Shown here one piece after another: positions 12,001-17,910 of a stretch of 64,000 bases of DNA. The stretch is from Nocardia donostiensis (GTDB lineage: Bacteria > Actinomycetota > Actinomycetes > Mycobacteriales > Mycobacteriaceae), in the NCBI RefSeq assembly GCF_002081715.1, contig NZ_MUKP01000020.1:1-64000 (forward strand). Reading direction: 5' to 3'. The position numbers were made by a program, and so were the translations under genes. Numbering within the stretch: position 1 is the first letter of the stretch; every line of letters starts with the position of its first letter. The notes under the pieces are model-generated. The model searched no databases. It was given only the letters and a program-made list of their open reading frames with translations, and was not told the origin of the DNA.

Positions 12001-12667
12001 GACCGCATTCGCCCGCGCAAATCGACTGTACGGCCTGATGCAGGGCGACCAGCGACGACGAACTCGCGGTGTCCACCGAGACGGCTGGCCCGTGCAGACC
12101 GAGCACGTGGGCGATGCGGCCGGACGCCACGCTCGGCGACAGCGCGGTCAGCCGGTACCCCTCCGCGGCATCAGCCCCCGTGCCACCGGACCGGCCCGCG
12201 TAACCGCTGGGACCGATGCCGACGAAAACCCCGGTATCGCTACCGGCCAACGAATCCGGCGGGAGCCCAGCGTGTTCCAGCGCTTCCCACGCGGTTTCCA
12301 AAAGCAGCCGCTGCTGCGGATCCATCGCGGCTGCTTCGCGGGGACTGATATGGAAGAAGTCGGCGTCGAACCCGCCTGCGTCGTCCAGAAAACCGCCGAC
12401 GCGGACGTAGCTTCTGCCAGCCGCTGCGGGGTCAGGGTCGAACAGTGCCGCCGTATCCCAGCCCCGATCGGACGGGAACGGGCTGATTGCGTCCTGTTCA
12501 CCCAGCGCCAGCTCCCAGAGTTCGTCGGGAGTGCAGACACCGCCGGGGAACCGGCACGCCATACCGACGATGGCCACCGGGTCGCCACCGTGGGGCTCGC
12601 CGCCGGACCGATGCGGGTGAGGATCAGACCCCCGCAGCTGATCGACAGACGCCGAGTCGTCCGACAT
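1..12667 (-). CDS. Modular type I polyketide synthase, loading module plus two extension modules (3' end outside window)
   Basis: One frame reads from an ATG at 12667, behind a strong GAAGGAGG site, to the window edge (about 4222 codons). I checked the frame at the three KS sites and the last ACP, not at every codon. Approximate order by residue: KS 30-455, AT (GHSQG near 650), ACP (Ser near 992); KS 1105-1530, AT (near 1727), ACP (near 2066); KS 2129-2555, AT (near 2753), DH (HxxxGxxxxP near 3111, later DALLH), ER (GGVGMAAVQLA near 3690), KR (LDD motif, YSSAAG, NYAAAN near 4003-4025), ACP (Ser near 4181). The first KS has VDTASSSS, Ser at 202 where the catalytic Cys belongs; the other two have VDTACSSS. 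The first two ATs carry YASH, the methylmalonyl signature; the third has VPSH. The middle module has no reductive domain. An N-terminal Cys-less KS is typical of decarboxylating loading modules (KSQ; Ser in NysA). The product is unknown. Confidence 0.95.
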   Translation of the reverse strand, partial: MSDDSASVDQLRGSDPHPHRSGGEPHGGDPVAIVGMACRFPGGVCTPDELWELALGEQDAISPFPSDRGWDTAALFDPDPAAAGRSYVRVGGFLDDAGGFDADFFHISPREAAAMDPQQRLLLETAWEALEHAGLPPDSLAGSDTGVFVGIGPSGYAGRSGGTGADAAEGYRLTALSPSVASGRIAHVLGLHGPAVSVDTASSSSLVALHQAVQSICAGECGLALVGGVAVLATPEPFVEHSRLRGLAPDGRCKPFADAADGTAWGEGVGLLVLERLSQARRRGHQVLALIRGSAIASDGATDGLTTPSGAAQQRVIRTALTNAGVRAADIDFVEAHGTGTVVGDPVEAHALLATYGRNRPPQQPLWLGSIKSVIGHTQAAAGIAGVIKTVQALRHGVLPPTLHIDRPSTRVDWSGGAVQPLTRRRAWRTDGRPRRAGVSSFGISGTNAHVILEQALQTEPAQAAATGPALPWVLSARSHEALAEQARRLAHHLDGHTGFGAAQVGWSLLTSRALLEHRAVIVGDDAGNLRAGLDAVACGAPRAEVVSGVAAPVGGTVFVFPGQGAQWLGMGRELLDSAPVFARRIEECDAAFAPLVEWSLVDVLRGGGPRWAELERVDVVQPALFAVMVALAELWASLGVRPDAVVGHSQGEVAAACVAGALSLADAAAVVVARSRLVRQELSGRGGMVSVALPPEAVGDRLRAWGEALNVAAVNGPEAVVVSGDNAALHGFLEACARDGVRATRIAVDYASHCARVDPLRDRLLRALAAVTPRSSRIAFYSTVSGTVLDTAELDAGYWFRNLREPVQFAQATIALLRDGHTVFVESSPHPVLTPAVAASAETCAADTENHATVTVTGTLRRDDGGFDRLLISAAQLFVTGVPVHWHRLFDVDAPTPPVPLPTYAFQHRRYWLGAAPTPPSTDTAPGAVARQTVPTPSTTLAARLGGLTQREQARILLDFVRARAALVLGHDDTTAIEPDRTFTDLGVDSLTAVETRTRLAHDTGLTLPTTVLYEHPTPRALARLLQRMLDKASTAEAVQQKTGAVGPTAETAGPTAESFPHSTGTVRSTPETVQQTAETAPETVGAAAGTVGSAAGTEPTDATEPIAIIGIGCRYPGGADDADGLWDLVSSGRDAISEFPTDRGWDLAALFDQQPDTIGISATRRGGFLGSAGDFDAEFFGIGPREALAMDPQQRLVLETAWEALEHAGIDPVSLCDSDTGIFLGVMEQGYGSGVNAAGLTGYRLTGAAASVVSGRLAYVLGTQGQAVSVDTACSSSLVALHQAVRALRAGECAMALAGGVTVMATPGLFVEFSRHGGVAADGRCKSFAASADGTGWSEGAGMLVLQRLSDAQRAGHQILAVVRGSAVTADGASNGLTAPNGGAQQRVIRRALADAGLDAGDVDAVEAHGTGTVLGDPIEADALVATYGQGRPANRPLWLGSIKSNIGHSQAAAGVAGVIKMVQALRHGVLPRTLHVTEPSPHVNWSDGAIALLIEQRRWPDTGRPRRAGVSSFGISGTNAHLILEEAPAVRGELSAAPAASSPVAWVLSARSRDALLAQADRLALAVRDRRPDPIDVGWSLALRTRFEHRLVVLGAEDEQISARLTAFAEHGSIGPGMVSGKAGPVGGTVFVFPGQGAQWVGMGRALLEIAPVFAAAIDECADAFSPAVGWSLHEILHAEEDDATVSALLERVDVVQPVLFAVMVGLARWWQSIGVEPDAVIGHSQGEIAAAHIAGVLSLADAAHLVVARSRLIAEQLAGSGAMASVALSPADAAARLAAYGDAASIAAINGPAAVAISGDPAAVDAFTRDCANDGVQTGRIAVDYASHSHHVDALRDSVLRELAGITPQTDTIPFYSTVTGAVADTVGLGAGYWYDNLRRTVRFTDAVAAAYTDGYTAFLEISPHTLLTPGIEETLEACDTAAAVSGRTAPRVVVGSLRRGDRGLDRLLESAAHLHVAGAEVDWRRLFDGGRVRRIPLPTYPFQRRRYWLAPADDAVAGQQAPQAAEAPVREQADPLRRLDDTERARVLLALVREQAALVLGHSGPDAIDIDRTFKDMGFDSLAAVDARKRLANATGLSLPTTILYDHPTPAALAADLRRRLTDAPDESVSLSAVSPARTEPIAIVGIGCRFPGGASTPEGLWQLLVEEREAFSPFPDDRGWDLANLFDDDPDAVGRTYVREGGFLDDAADFDAEFFGISPREAVAMDPQQRLLLETAWEALEHAGIDPESLRGSDTGVFAGVTTQSYGIGPGDTGAAAAGVEGYRMTGTLPSVVSGRVAYELGLRGPAISVDTACSSSLTALHQAVQAVRAGECAMALAGGVMVMATPFNFVEFSRQGGMARDGRCKPFADAADGIGWGEGAGVLVIEPLSRARELGHEVLALIRGTAVNQDGASNGLSAPNGLSQQRVIRQALADAGLTADEVDAVEAHGTGTTLGDPIEAHALLATYGQNRPADRPLWLGSIKSNLGHTATAAGVAGVIKMVQALRHDVLPRTLHVDAPSRHIDWSSGALRLLTERRPWPEQGRPRRAGVSSFGISGTNAHIVLEQAPRPAVSAPTGVDGRGTGIAAAVPWVVSGRTREALSAQARRLREHLAAHQEAEAADVGWSLVSGRSQLPHRAVVVGADRAELLAGIHALADGALDDRVVSGVARGPAKTVFVFPGQGTQWVGMGRELLDTAPVFAATISDCADALAPWVAWSPRDVLTAPPQQCAALLERIDVLQPVLFSVMVALARVWQAAGVHPHAVVGHSQGEIAAAHIAGAVSLGDAMRLVVTRSRIFAEELAGTGAIASIALSREKVEQYLHTHDYAGLSVAGVNGPAAVSVAGPAGALDRLVEVLRADGARVRVVPATVPSHTPAVDRLRDRLLRELSFVSPRDSDIPLYSTVTGAVVAGTELTAQYWFDNCRYPVLFEPVVRTMRADGFSVFVEASPHPILAMHIEHILDAPTPPAGAPGTTAGNPSGASEPLNPAARVMPPTGTTGAPAPGASMGTPALPMVAAAPPVVVGTLRRDRGGLDQILLSAARLFVSGTPVRWAEMFTGDRRRIDLPTYAFQRQRYWLAPVPAGGDVAATGQIPIDHPLLAAAVPAPDGGGLTVTTRLSLRTHPWLADHALAGVVLFPGTGLLELAARAGAETDTPTVTELTLLEPLVVPDTPAGVAVQLRIGDADADGSRPVTIHSRATATGAWTRHAEGILSAHTPACAADTAAVLAVWPPAGAVAVDVDDLYDRLLDSGYEYGPLFHGLRAVWRRGDELYAEAALPEPASDAGRYGIHPALLDALLHAVAASSKFTAFTEFTAGPVLPFAWRAVVRYTGGVSVLRARIVASGADIFGLHACDEAGRPVLSVGSLTMRPARADRFAPASAALHIVGWTPVSVSAPRPVSFVPWGAVSSGDAPVGAEMVVFDLGSIQRSGAVIADTHRVTVRMLAVLQQFLGDNRYAVCRLVVVTSGAVATEDTVVTDPAAAAVWGLVRSAQTENPDRIVVVDTDSPGSDPAQWMPFVAACAEPQIVYRSGALSVARMTPVSDTALTVPTAAAWRLAAVRKGTPDGLALVDCSDSGAESAPVAAGEVRVAVRAAGLNFRDVLVCLNMRPGDDVIGSEMAGVVVETGPDAGAFAPGDRVMGLITEGIGPEAVVDHRLLVRIPLGWSFAEAATIPAAFSTAFYALRDLAEVQRGDRVLVHAATGGVGMAAVQLARSWGAEVFATASRGKWDALRRMGFDDDHIGDSRSLDFEQQFLTATDGVGVDVVLDCLAGDFVDASLRLLPRGGRFIEMGKTDIRDPEEIAATYPGVRYRAFDTMQAGPDRLQRILAELAAAFERGSLARLPLRAWDIRYAQQAFRYFARTRHTGKLVLTLPTRPDPDRTVLITGGTGVLGAALARHLVAGYGVRSLLLVSRQGPAAPGAHELVSELNGFGARVLVRTCDVTDRGAVAELLDSLPGDAPLGGVVHAAGVLDDGVITALSPARLDRVLAAKVDAAWYLHELTAHLDLDLFVLYSSAAGVLGAPGQGNYAAANTALDALAAQRRAHGLPAVSVVWGYWGSTTGMTAHLDEADTARITRSGLASMSVEQGLSLFDAALAQPYPAPIAARLDRPALAARARAGQLPPILRGLVAERRAVAEGDGGGLRRRLAGLPESEQHDLLLDLVRSHTAAVLGHTHPHAIDPHRTFADHGIDSLTAVETRNRLTTTTGLPLPTTLVFDHPTPTDTAHHLHTLLT

Positions 12668-12901
12668 TGGCCTCCTTCAGGCACCAACCCGTGACGCCGG
12701 AACCTCACGGAGGCAAGCAAATTGGCCCTTATCACCACGCGGTCCGGCTCTCGAACATTGCCGTACGCCATCACCGGCTGTCAATGGCATGCCCACCTCT
12801 CCGCTCGAGCGGGTGCGGTCGCATCGGCGGGTGGTGAACAGCGCCGCCGCCGAGGTGCAGCGCCGATCTCGTCCATGTCCCGAACGACTGCTCGGGCCAG
12901 T

Positions 12902-12931
12902 TCGGCGACCGCGGAATTCCGCGGTCGCCGA
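12902..12931. repeat. Perfect 30-bp palindrome
   Basis: The two 15-base halves are exact reverse complements, centred on GGAATTCC, with no spacer. If transcribed it would give a 13-bp stem with an AATT loop but no U tract. It lies about 235 bp upstream of the PKS start, so a dyad operator, a factor-dependent terminator or a chance relic are all possible. Confidence 0.6.
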
Positions 12932-13083
12932 CCAGCTCACTCATCGCAGCAGGGACCGTACTCGGCGCACTGCGCCGGATTCGTCAGCATGCAGGCCAGG
13001 GGCTGGGTTCCCACCCAGGCCAGGGTCGCGGCCCGAGGTGGCCGCGGGGGCAGTCGAACAGACCTCGCCATCGGTGAAGCTGC

Positions 13084-13121
13084 GTAGGAATCCCCACCGT
13101 TCACGGTGCGGAGGAAGTCAA
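13084..13121 (+). mobile_element. Relic of an IS200/IS605-family right end (omega-RNA-like hairpin)
   Basis: The stretch AGGAATCCCCACCG, TTCA, CGGTGCGGAGGAAGTCAA forms a 9-bp stem (13091-13099 with 13104-13112, one mismatch) and ends in GTCAA. This matches from memory the conserved right end of TnpB-bearing IS200/IS605 elements of actinobacteria, where the same hairpin is the 3' part of the omega RNA. No tnpA or tnpB is recognisable, so this is a scar and not an element. Confidence 0.5.
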
Positions 13122-13461
13122 ACAGCCTTTGGTGCCGGGGTTGCTCCGATCAGAGGGGTACGCCCGAACGATCATCGCCGCGAATACCATGATCCGGCCG
13201 CTCGATGTCGACCAACGCCTCTGTGTGAGTCCTGCCCCTACCTGAGTTTCCGGCGCATCGCACTCGGCTCGTTCAGGGAGGGGACGAGCTCTCGACTGTG
13301 ATGATCACTGCGTCGGCGTAGCGCATGGCCAGCAGCGGTTCTGTCGATACACCGGGGGTGGACTCCGAACTGGAGAAGACCAACGCGGCGCCACGGTGTC
13401 TCTTGTGTTCTTGATCGGTGCCGATGACCGAACACGGCTCGGCCTGTATGTGCCCGTTGTG

Positions 13462-14931
13462 TCACTTCCTCGGTGCCGTGGTCGCGGTGGGGAGGATCAG
13501 ATAGCACAGTACAGCCGTCGCCGCGAGGACTGCGGCGCCGAAGGCAATCCCTGTGGTGTAGCCCTGGACTTGCGCGGATACCTGATCGGTGGCCGTATTG
13601 GATGCCAGTGCCGCTACCGTGACGCTTGCCGCGATGGTGTTGAGGAGTGCCGTGCCGAGTGCGCCGCCGATCTGCTGCGCGGCGTTCACCGCGGCGGAGG
13701 CGACGCCTGCCTCCGGGGCGTCGATGTCGGCTGTGGCCGTACTCATGGCGGGCATCATGACCAGGCCGAGCCCCGATCCGATCGCGAGCTGGGCGGGAAG
13801 CAGAAATACCAGGTAGACGTTCTGGGTGTCCGGCTGAAGCTGGGTCAGTGCTGCCATACCCGCCGCGGCGAGGAGCAGACCTGCCACGATGAGTGGCCGC
13901 GGTCCGGAAAGTGGCAGCAGGCGGGCGCCGACCACGCTCGCACCGATCGCCGTGGCGACGGTGAGCGGCAGGAAGGCGAGCCCGGCGAGCACAGGGGAGT
14001 ACCCGAGAATCGCTTGCATGTAGTAGGTGATGAAGAGGAAGAACCCGAACAACGCGACCTGCGAAAGCGCAACCGCCAGGAAGGCGCCACCCCGGGCGCG
14101 GTGGAGCAGGATTCGCGGTGGCAGTAGCGGGCAGCGCACCGTTGACTCCACCCGTGCGAGCGCGACCAGCAATGCCGCACCGGCCACGAGCAGGGCGATG
14201 ACCAGCTGATCGCCCCATCCGCGGGACTCCGCCTGCGCGAAGCCGAGCACGATCGCGGCGAGACCTGCGCAGCTCAGTACCGCACCGGGAATGTCGAGCC
14301 CGATATCGGCGCCCGGGCGGGTCCGCGGGATGGCTGCGGCGCCGCCGGTCAGCGCGAGCACCGCGATCGGGACGTTCACGTACAGGCACCAGCGCCAGTC
14401 GAGGAACTCGGTCAGCATGCCCCCGGCCAGCAAACCCACCGCCGCACCACCGCTGGACAAGGCCCCGTAGGCGCCGAAGGCGATGCCGCGCTGACGTGGC
14501 TCGGTATAGGTCGTACTCAACAGTGACAGCGCCGCGGGTGCGAGGAGCGCGGCGAAAGCCCCCTGCAGGGCTCGGGCCGCGAACAGCGCTCCGCCACCGG
14601 GTGCGGCACCGCCGAGTACGGATGCGACCGCGAAACCGGCGAGCCCGAGGAAGAGCACGCGCCGCGTGCCGAAGCGGTCAGCGATCCGGCCGCCGAGCAG
14701 CAGCAGGCCGCCGAAGAACAGGATGTAGGCGGTGATGACCCAGTGGCGGTCGCCGTCGGACAGCCCGAGGTCGGCCTGGGCCGACGGTAGGGCGATATTC
14801 ACGATCGTCGCATCGAGTACGACCATCAGTTGCACCAGCCCGACCACGGCGAGCGTCCCCCATCCTGCCGTCACGTCGTCAGATGCGGGGTATATGCCCT
14901 GGGCCGGGGCGCGGGAGTCCTGGTGGCTCAT
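13462..14931 (-). CDS. MFS multidrug efflux transporter, DHA2 (14-TM) type
   Basis: 489 residues, almost all hydrophobic helices, the usual size for the 14-helix DHA2 drug:proton antiporters. After a short polar N-terminus the first helix starts near residue 27; RIADRFGTRRVLFLG is the loop 2-3 motif A (GxxxDRxGxRR), followed by the GALQGAFAALLAPAALSLL helix typical of the family. ATG at 14931 follows AGGAGGATCC. It is divergent from a TetR gene across 89 bp with a clear dyad operator, so it is probably repressed until that regulator binds a drug. It lies next to the PKS and might export its product, but the gap with an IS scar weakens this link. Substrate unknown. Confidence 0.9.
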   Translation of the reverse strand: MSHQDSRAPAQGIYPASDDVTAGWGTLAVVGLVQLMVVLDATIVNIALPSAQADLGLSDGDRHWVITAYILFFGGLLLLGGRIADRFGTRRVLFLGLAGFAVASVLGGAAPGGGALFAARALQGAFAALLAPAALSLLSTTYTEPRQRGIAFGAYGALSSGGAAVGLLAGGMLTEFLDWRWCLYVNVPIAVLALTGGAAAIPRTRPGADIGLDIPGAVLSCAGLAAIVLGFAQAESRGWGDQLVIALLVAGAALLVALARVESTVRCPLLPPRILLHRARGGAFLAVALSQVALFGFFLFITYYMQAILGYSPVLAGLAFLPLTVATAIGASVVGARLLPLSGPRPLIVAGLLLAAAGMAALTQLQPDTQNVYLVFLLPAQLAIGSGLGLVMMPAMSTATADIDAPEAGVASAAVNAAQQIGGALGTALLNTIAASVTVAALASNTATDQVSAQVQGYTTGIAFGAAVLAATAVLCYLILPTATTAPRK

Positions 14932-14961
14932 GGATCCTCCTACGGAATAGCCGTGCGTAAC

Positions 14962-14989
14962 ATTGTTCGTACTAACCGAACAATGTTCG
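14962..14989. promoter_or_regulatory. TetR-type operator in the divergent efflux/regulator promoter
   Basis: Three half-sites overlap: ATTGTTCG (14962-14969) pairs with CGAACAAT (14977-14984) across 7 bp, and CGAACA-A-TGTTCG (14977-14989) is a second dyad with a 1-bp centre. It lies between the two start codons, as expected for a regulator controlling both genes. Confidence 0.75.
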
Positions 14990-15020
14990 GATAGGAGAAC
15001 AACGTACTACACTCGCCGGT

Positions 15021-15719
15021 ATGACAACCGACGATCACGGACTGTCCGCCGGACAGGGCCGGGCGCGAATGCCCGGACAAGTGTGGCTGCGCCCAGAGCC
15101 CGCACGACGGGAGCCGCTGAGCCGCGACCGCATCGTGCACACCGCTCTGGAACTGCTCGATGAGGAAGGAGCCGACCGCCTCACCATGCGGCGGCTCGCC
15201 GAACGGGTCGGGTCAGGGCTGACGACCCTGTACGGGCATGTCCGAACCAAAGACGACGTGCTCGACCTGGCGCTCGACGCCGTCTATGCCGAGATCCAGG
15301 TGCCCGAACCGGCCGAGGATTGGCGGGAAGAGGTCGCCGGGCTGATGTGTGCATGGCGGGAGGCCCTGGTGCGGCATCCATGGTCGGCGCGTTTGCTGGG
15401 CCGCCCGCAGCTCGGCCCGCACATGCTGGCACGCGAAGAACGTCTGTACGCACTGCTGGCCGGGGCAGGCCTGACATCGCCGCGGTTGCAGGACGCCGTC
15501 TACGCACTGTCGAATTACGTGATCGGCTCCGTGCTCATGCAGATCTCCTGGCAGGAACAGGAACCCGCTACGCGCCAGGGAGCTACCGCCTACATCCACG
15601 CCAATCGCGAGACCTATCCAGCCCTCGTGGCGCACAGATCGGACACCGACACGGACTGGAAACGCAGCTTCGACACCGGCCTTCGTTACCTGCTCGACGG
15701 TGTCACGGTGGACCGCTGA
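15021..15719 (+). CDS. TetR/AcrR-family transcriptional regulator
   Basis: 232 residues. The N-terminal helix-turn-helix spans about residues 36-82 (LTMRRLAERVGSGLTTLYGHV, with the TTLY(G/W)HV recognition helix common in TetR(D)-like repressors). The all-helical C-terminal ligand domain fills the rest. It is divergent from the MFS pump with the dyad operator between them, so the likely role is autoregulated repressor of that pump. The ATG at 15021 has no close Shine-Dalgarno site, so the message may be leaderless; an in-frame ATG at 15069 (MPGQVW) is the alternative start. Confidence 0.9.
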   Translation: MTTDDHGLSAGQGRARMPGQVWLRPEPARREPLSRDRIVHTALELLDEEGADRLTMRRLAERVGSGLTTLYGHVRTKDDVLDLALDAVYAEIQVPEPAEDWREEVAGLMCAWREALVRHPWSARLLGRPQLGPHMLAREERLYALLAGAGLTSPRLQDAVYALSNYVIGSVLMQISWQEQEPATRQGATAYIHANRETYPALVAHRSDTDTDWKRSFDTGLRYLLDGVTVDR

Positions 15720-15841
15720 CGCCGGCGAGCAAACCAGGGCCTGGACACGGCCGACTCACCCTGCTTACCGGCCGCCCGAAAATTTCGGCCTCGATCGAAG
15801 CGCCGTTCCCTGGCGCGCCGGCCGGAGCATCGCCCTGGGCG

Positions 15842-16915
15842 TCAGAACCTGATCTCTAGTTCGTCGGTGAGCGGGCGGGCCTGGCAGCCGAGGATGTAGC
15901 CCGCGTCGATGTCCTCGGGATCGAGGATCCCGGCGTTATCCATGGCTACCTCGCCGCGCAGTACCGTGCAGGCACATGAGCCGCATTCGCCCTCCCGGCA
16001 GGAATACGGAACGTCGAGACCACGGGCCAGCATGACATCGACCAGGGTGCGGTCGCGCGGCCAGCGCAGCTGGTGGACGGCGCCGTCGAGTTCTACTGCG
16101 ACGTCGGCGGCGTCGGCCGGATCGGAGTCGGTATCGGCGAGACCGGCGAGATCAGCTTCGGGTTCCTGGAACGGGTCGCCGGACAGCGAACTGAACACTT
16201 CGGCGTGTATCCGCTCGCGGGGCACCCCGACCTCGGTCAGTGCCGCGCGCACCGCATCCATGAACGGGGCCGGACCGCACAGGAACGACTCGTAGCCGGT
16301 GAACGGAGCCGCGAATACGGCCAGCTGCGCTGCGGTCGGCAGGCCCTGCAGCGATTCCAGCCAGTGCACGATCGTCAGCCGCGCGGGGTATCGTGCGGCG
16401 AGCTCCCGCAGCCGGTCGGCGAAGATCACCGCGCTTTCGTCCCGGTTGGCGTAACACAGCGTCACCTGCCCGCTGCCCGCGGCCAGCGCCGATTCCAGGA
16501 TCGACATCACCGGCGTAATCCCGCTGCCCGCGGCCCACAGCAGGAAATCGTGGTCGAGCGAGGTCGGGGTGAACGTCCCCGCAGGCGGCAGCACCTCGAT
16601 GGCGTCGCCGACGGCGATGTTGTCGCACAACCAGTTCGACGCGTACCCGTCGCGAGTGCGTTTGACCGTCACCTTGGGCCGGTGCCCGGCCACCGGGGAA
16701 CTCGCCAGCGAGTAGCAGCGCGCCACCGAACCGGTCTGCTCGCTGGGCACGCGCAGCGTGAGGAACTGGCCGGGCCGGTAGCTGAACCGGTCGGCCGCAT
16801 CCGCGGGCACGTCGAACACCAGCGACCTGGCCTCGGCGGTCTCCTCGATCACCTCGGAAACCCGCAGCAGCAGCGAACGCGAGCTGCGTCGCGCATCAGC
16901 ACTCGCCATGGTCAC
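15842..16915 (-). CDS. kshB: 3-ketosteroid 9alpha-hydroxylase reductase component, KshB-like
   Basis: 357 residues, the same size as mycobacterial KshB (about 358). Order: FAD domain with RCYSLASSP, NAD(P)H domain with GSGITPVMS, then a C-terminal plant-type [2Fe-2S] domain with Cys 306, 311, 314 and 344 (CREGECGSC ... C). It would pass electrons from NAD(P)H to the Rieske oxygenase KshA, which is encoded at 28462-29655. GTG at 16915 is preferred because AGGAGG lies 6-7 bases upstream; the ATG two codons later is too far. It is divergent from a mycofactocin-type SDR, and two copies of the island's 15-bp palindrome lie between them, the nearer starting 79 bp before the GTG. PaaE/HcaD-type reductases are similar, but the KshA partner supports this call. 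Confidence 0.85.
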   Translation of the reverse strand: MTMASADARRSSRSLLLRVSEVIEETAEARSLVFDVPADAADRFSYRPGQFLTLRVPSEQTGSVARCYSLASSPVAGHRPKVTVKRTRDGYASNWLCDNIAVGDAIEVLPPAGTFTPTSLDHDFLLWAAGSGITPVMSILESALAAGSGQVTLCYANRDESAVIFADRLRELAARYPARLTIVHWLESLQGLPTAAQLAVFAAPFTGYESFLCGPAPFMDAVRAALTEVGVPRERIHAEVFSSLSGDPFQEPEADLAGLADTDSDPADAADVAVELDGAVHQLRWPRDRTLVDVMLARGLDVPYSCREGECGSCACTVLRGEVAMDNAGILDPEDIDAGYILGCQARPLTDELEIRF

Positions 16916-16993
16916 GGTCGTCCTCCTGTGGTCGCGAAGCCGGGGATGGCAGCCGCCATAGTTGCCGATCCCCGCCGCACAGATCGCGGGCGA

Positions 16994-17008
16994 TCCCGGT
17001 GACCGGGA
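16994..17008. promoter_or_regulatory. 15-bp palindrome, copy 1 (kshB/SDR promoter)
   Basis: TCCCGGTGACCGGGA is a perfect dyad. It starts 79 bp before the kshB start codon, the same distance as the copy before kshA. A -10-like ACTATGG follows on the kshB strand at about 32-34 bp. Confidence 0.75.
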
Positions 17009-17023
17009 GGCCGCGGTCTGCTC

Positions 17024-17038
17024 GCCCGCTCACTGGGA
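17024..17038. promoter_or_regulatory. 15-bp palindrome, copy 2 (kshB/SDR promoter)
   Basis: Reads TCCCAGTGAGCGGGC on the minus strand. It ends 75 bp before the SDR start at 17113, and TAGCGT (17070-17075), an actinobacterial TAnnnT -10, lies 31 bp downstream. Confidence 0.75.
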
Positions 17039-17112
17039 CGACGCGCCGTGTCCGATCATTCGCCGAACCTAGCGTTGCAGCTCATGACGCACAGTAATTC
17101 GAGGGGGCGCCC

Positions 17113-17910
17113 GTGAACCGTATGCAGGACAAGGTGGCGCTGGTCACCGGAGCAGCCCAGGGCATGGGCCGCAGCCATTGTGAGCGACTTGCCGCGGCGG
17201 GCGCCGACATCATCGCACTCGACCTGGACGAACAGGCCGACGAACTGGCCGCCACCGCGCGGCTGGTCGAGGCACACGGCCGCAGATGCGTCACCGGTTA
17301 CGCGGATGTCCGCGTGGCGCGCTCGCTCGCCGATGCTGTGGCCGCAGGCACCGCCCAGCTCGGCCGCCTCGACGTGGTCGTCGCCAACGCCGGGATCTAC
17401 GCCGATCTCGCGCCCGGATGGGAACTGCCGGAGACGGCCTGGCAGCGCGCTATCGATGTCAATCTCACCGGTGTGTGGAACACCGTCCGCGCCGCCGCCG
17501 GTTACCTGACCGCGGGCGGTTCGATCGTGATCATCGGCTCCACCAACGGGGTCAAGGGCGGGGTATCGGCCGCGCATTACGCCGCGAGCAAACACGCGGT
17601 CGTCGGCCTGGCCCGCACGTTGGCCAATGAGCTCGGGCCTCGCGGAATCCGGGTGAACACGGTACATCCCGGCTCGGTGGGGACACCGATGATCCTGAAC
17701 GACACCGTGTACGCCAAGCTCCGGCCGGACCTGGACACGCCGAGCCAGGAGGATGCTGCCGAGGCGCTGGCGGCCCGGAATCTCCTGCCGGTTCCCTGGG
17801 TGGAGCCGGTGGATATCAGCAATGCCGTGCTGTTTCTCGCCTGCGACGAATCCCGGTACGTCACCGGGATCGAACTCGTCGTCGACGCGGGACTGACTCA
17901 GAAAGTGTGA
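17113..17910 (+). CDS. Mycofactocin-coupled-type SDR oxidoreductase
   Basis: 265 residues. Rossmann motif TGAAQGMGRSH near residue 13, NAG motif (VVANAGIY), catalytic YAASK and C-terminal WVEPVDISNAVLFLACDESRYVTG. The GMGRSH cofactor loop and PMI...P-TE(E/Q)-style tail are typical of SDRs that hold a non-exchangeable nicotinamide and use mycofactocin as electron acceptor. In this island an alcohol or hydroxysteroid dehydrogenase role is likely; the substrate is not visible. GTG at 17113 follows GAGGGGGCG. The stop overlaps the next SDR start, so the two are co-translated. Confidence 0.85.
   Translation: MNRMQDKVALVTGAAQGMGRSHCERLAAAGADIIALDLDEQADELAATARLVEAHGRRCVTGYADVRVARSLADAVAAGTAQLGRLDVVVANAGIYADLAPGWELPETAWQRAIDVNLTGVWNTVRAAAGYLTAGGSIVIIGSTNGVKGGVSAAHYAASKHAVVGLARTLANELGPRGIRVNTVHPGSVGTPMILNDTVYAKLRPDLDTPSQEDAAEALAARNLLPVPWVEPVDISNAVLFLACDESRYVTGIELVVDAGLTQKV

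Larger units (their letters stand above)
12668..13461. other. Non-coding stretch between the PKS and the efflux gene
   Basis: No convincing gene. Overlapping short frames on both strands lack a ribosome binding site and any recognisable domain. The stretch holds the PKS leader, a perfect 30-bp palindrome (12902-12931) and an IS200/IS605-type right-end relic (13084-13121). A frame ending at 13087 just before the relic could be decayed tnpB 3' sequence, but no catalytic motif is visible. Confidence 0.6.

Noticed and set aside
12789-13301. 170-codon plus-strand frame in the PKS-efflux gap
   Set aside because: No ribosome binding site and Arg/Pro-rich translation; it runs through the palindrome and the IS relic.
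13310-13461. In-frame protein-like extension after the efflux pump stop (ends MRYADAVIITVESSSPP)
   Set aside because: The TGA at the end of the pump gene is followed by about 50 sense-like codons, but there is no start codon or ribosome site and no family match I know, so it may be a relic or chance.
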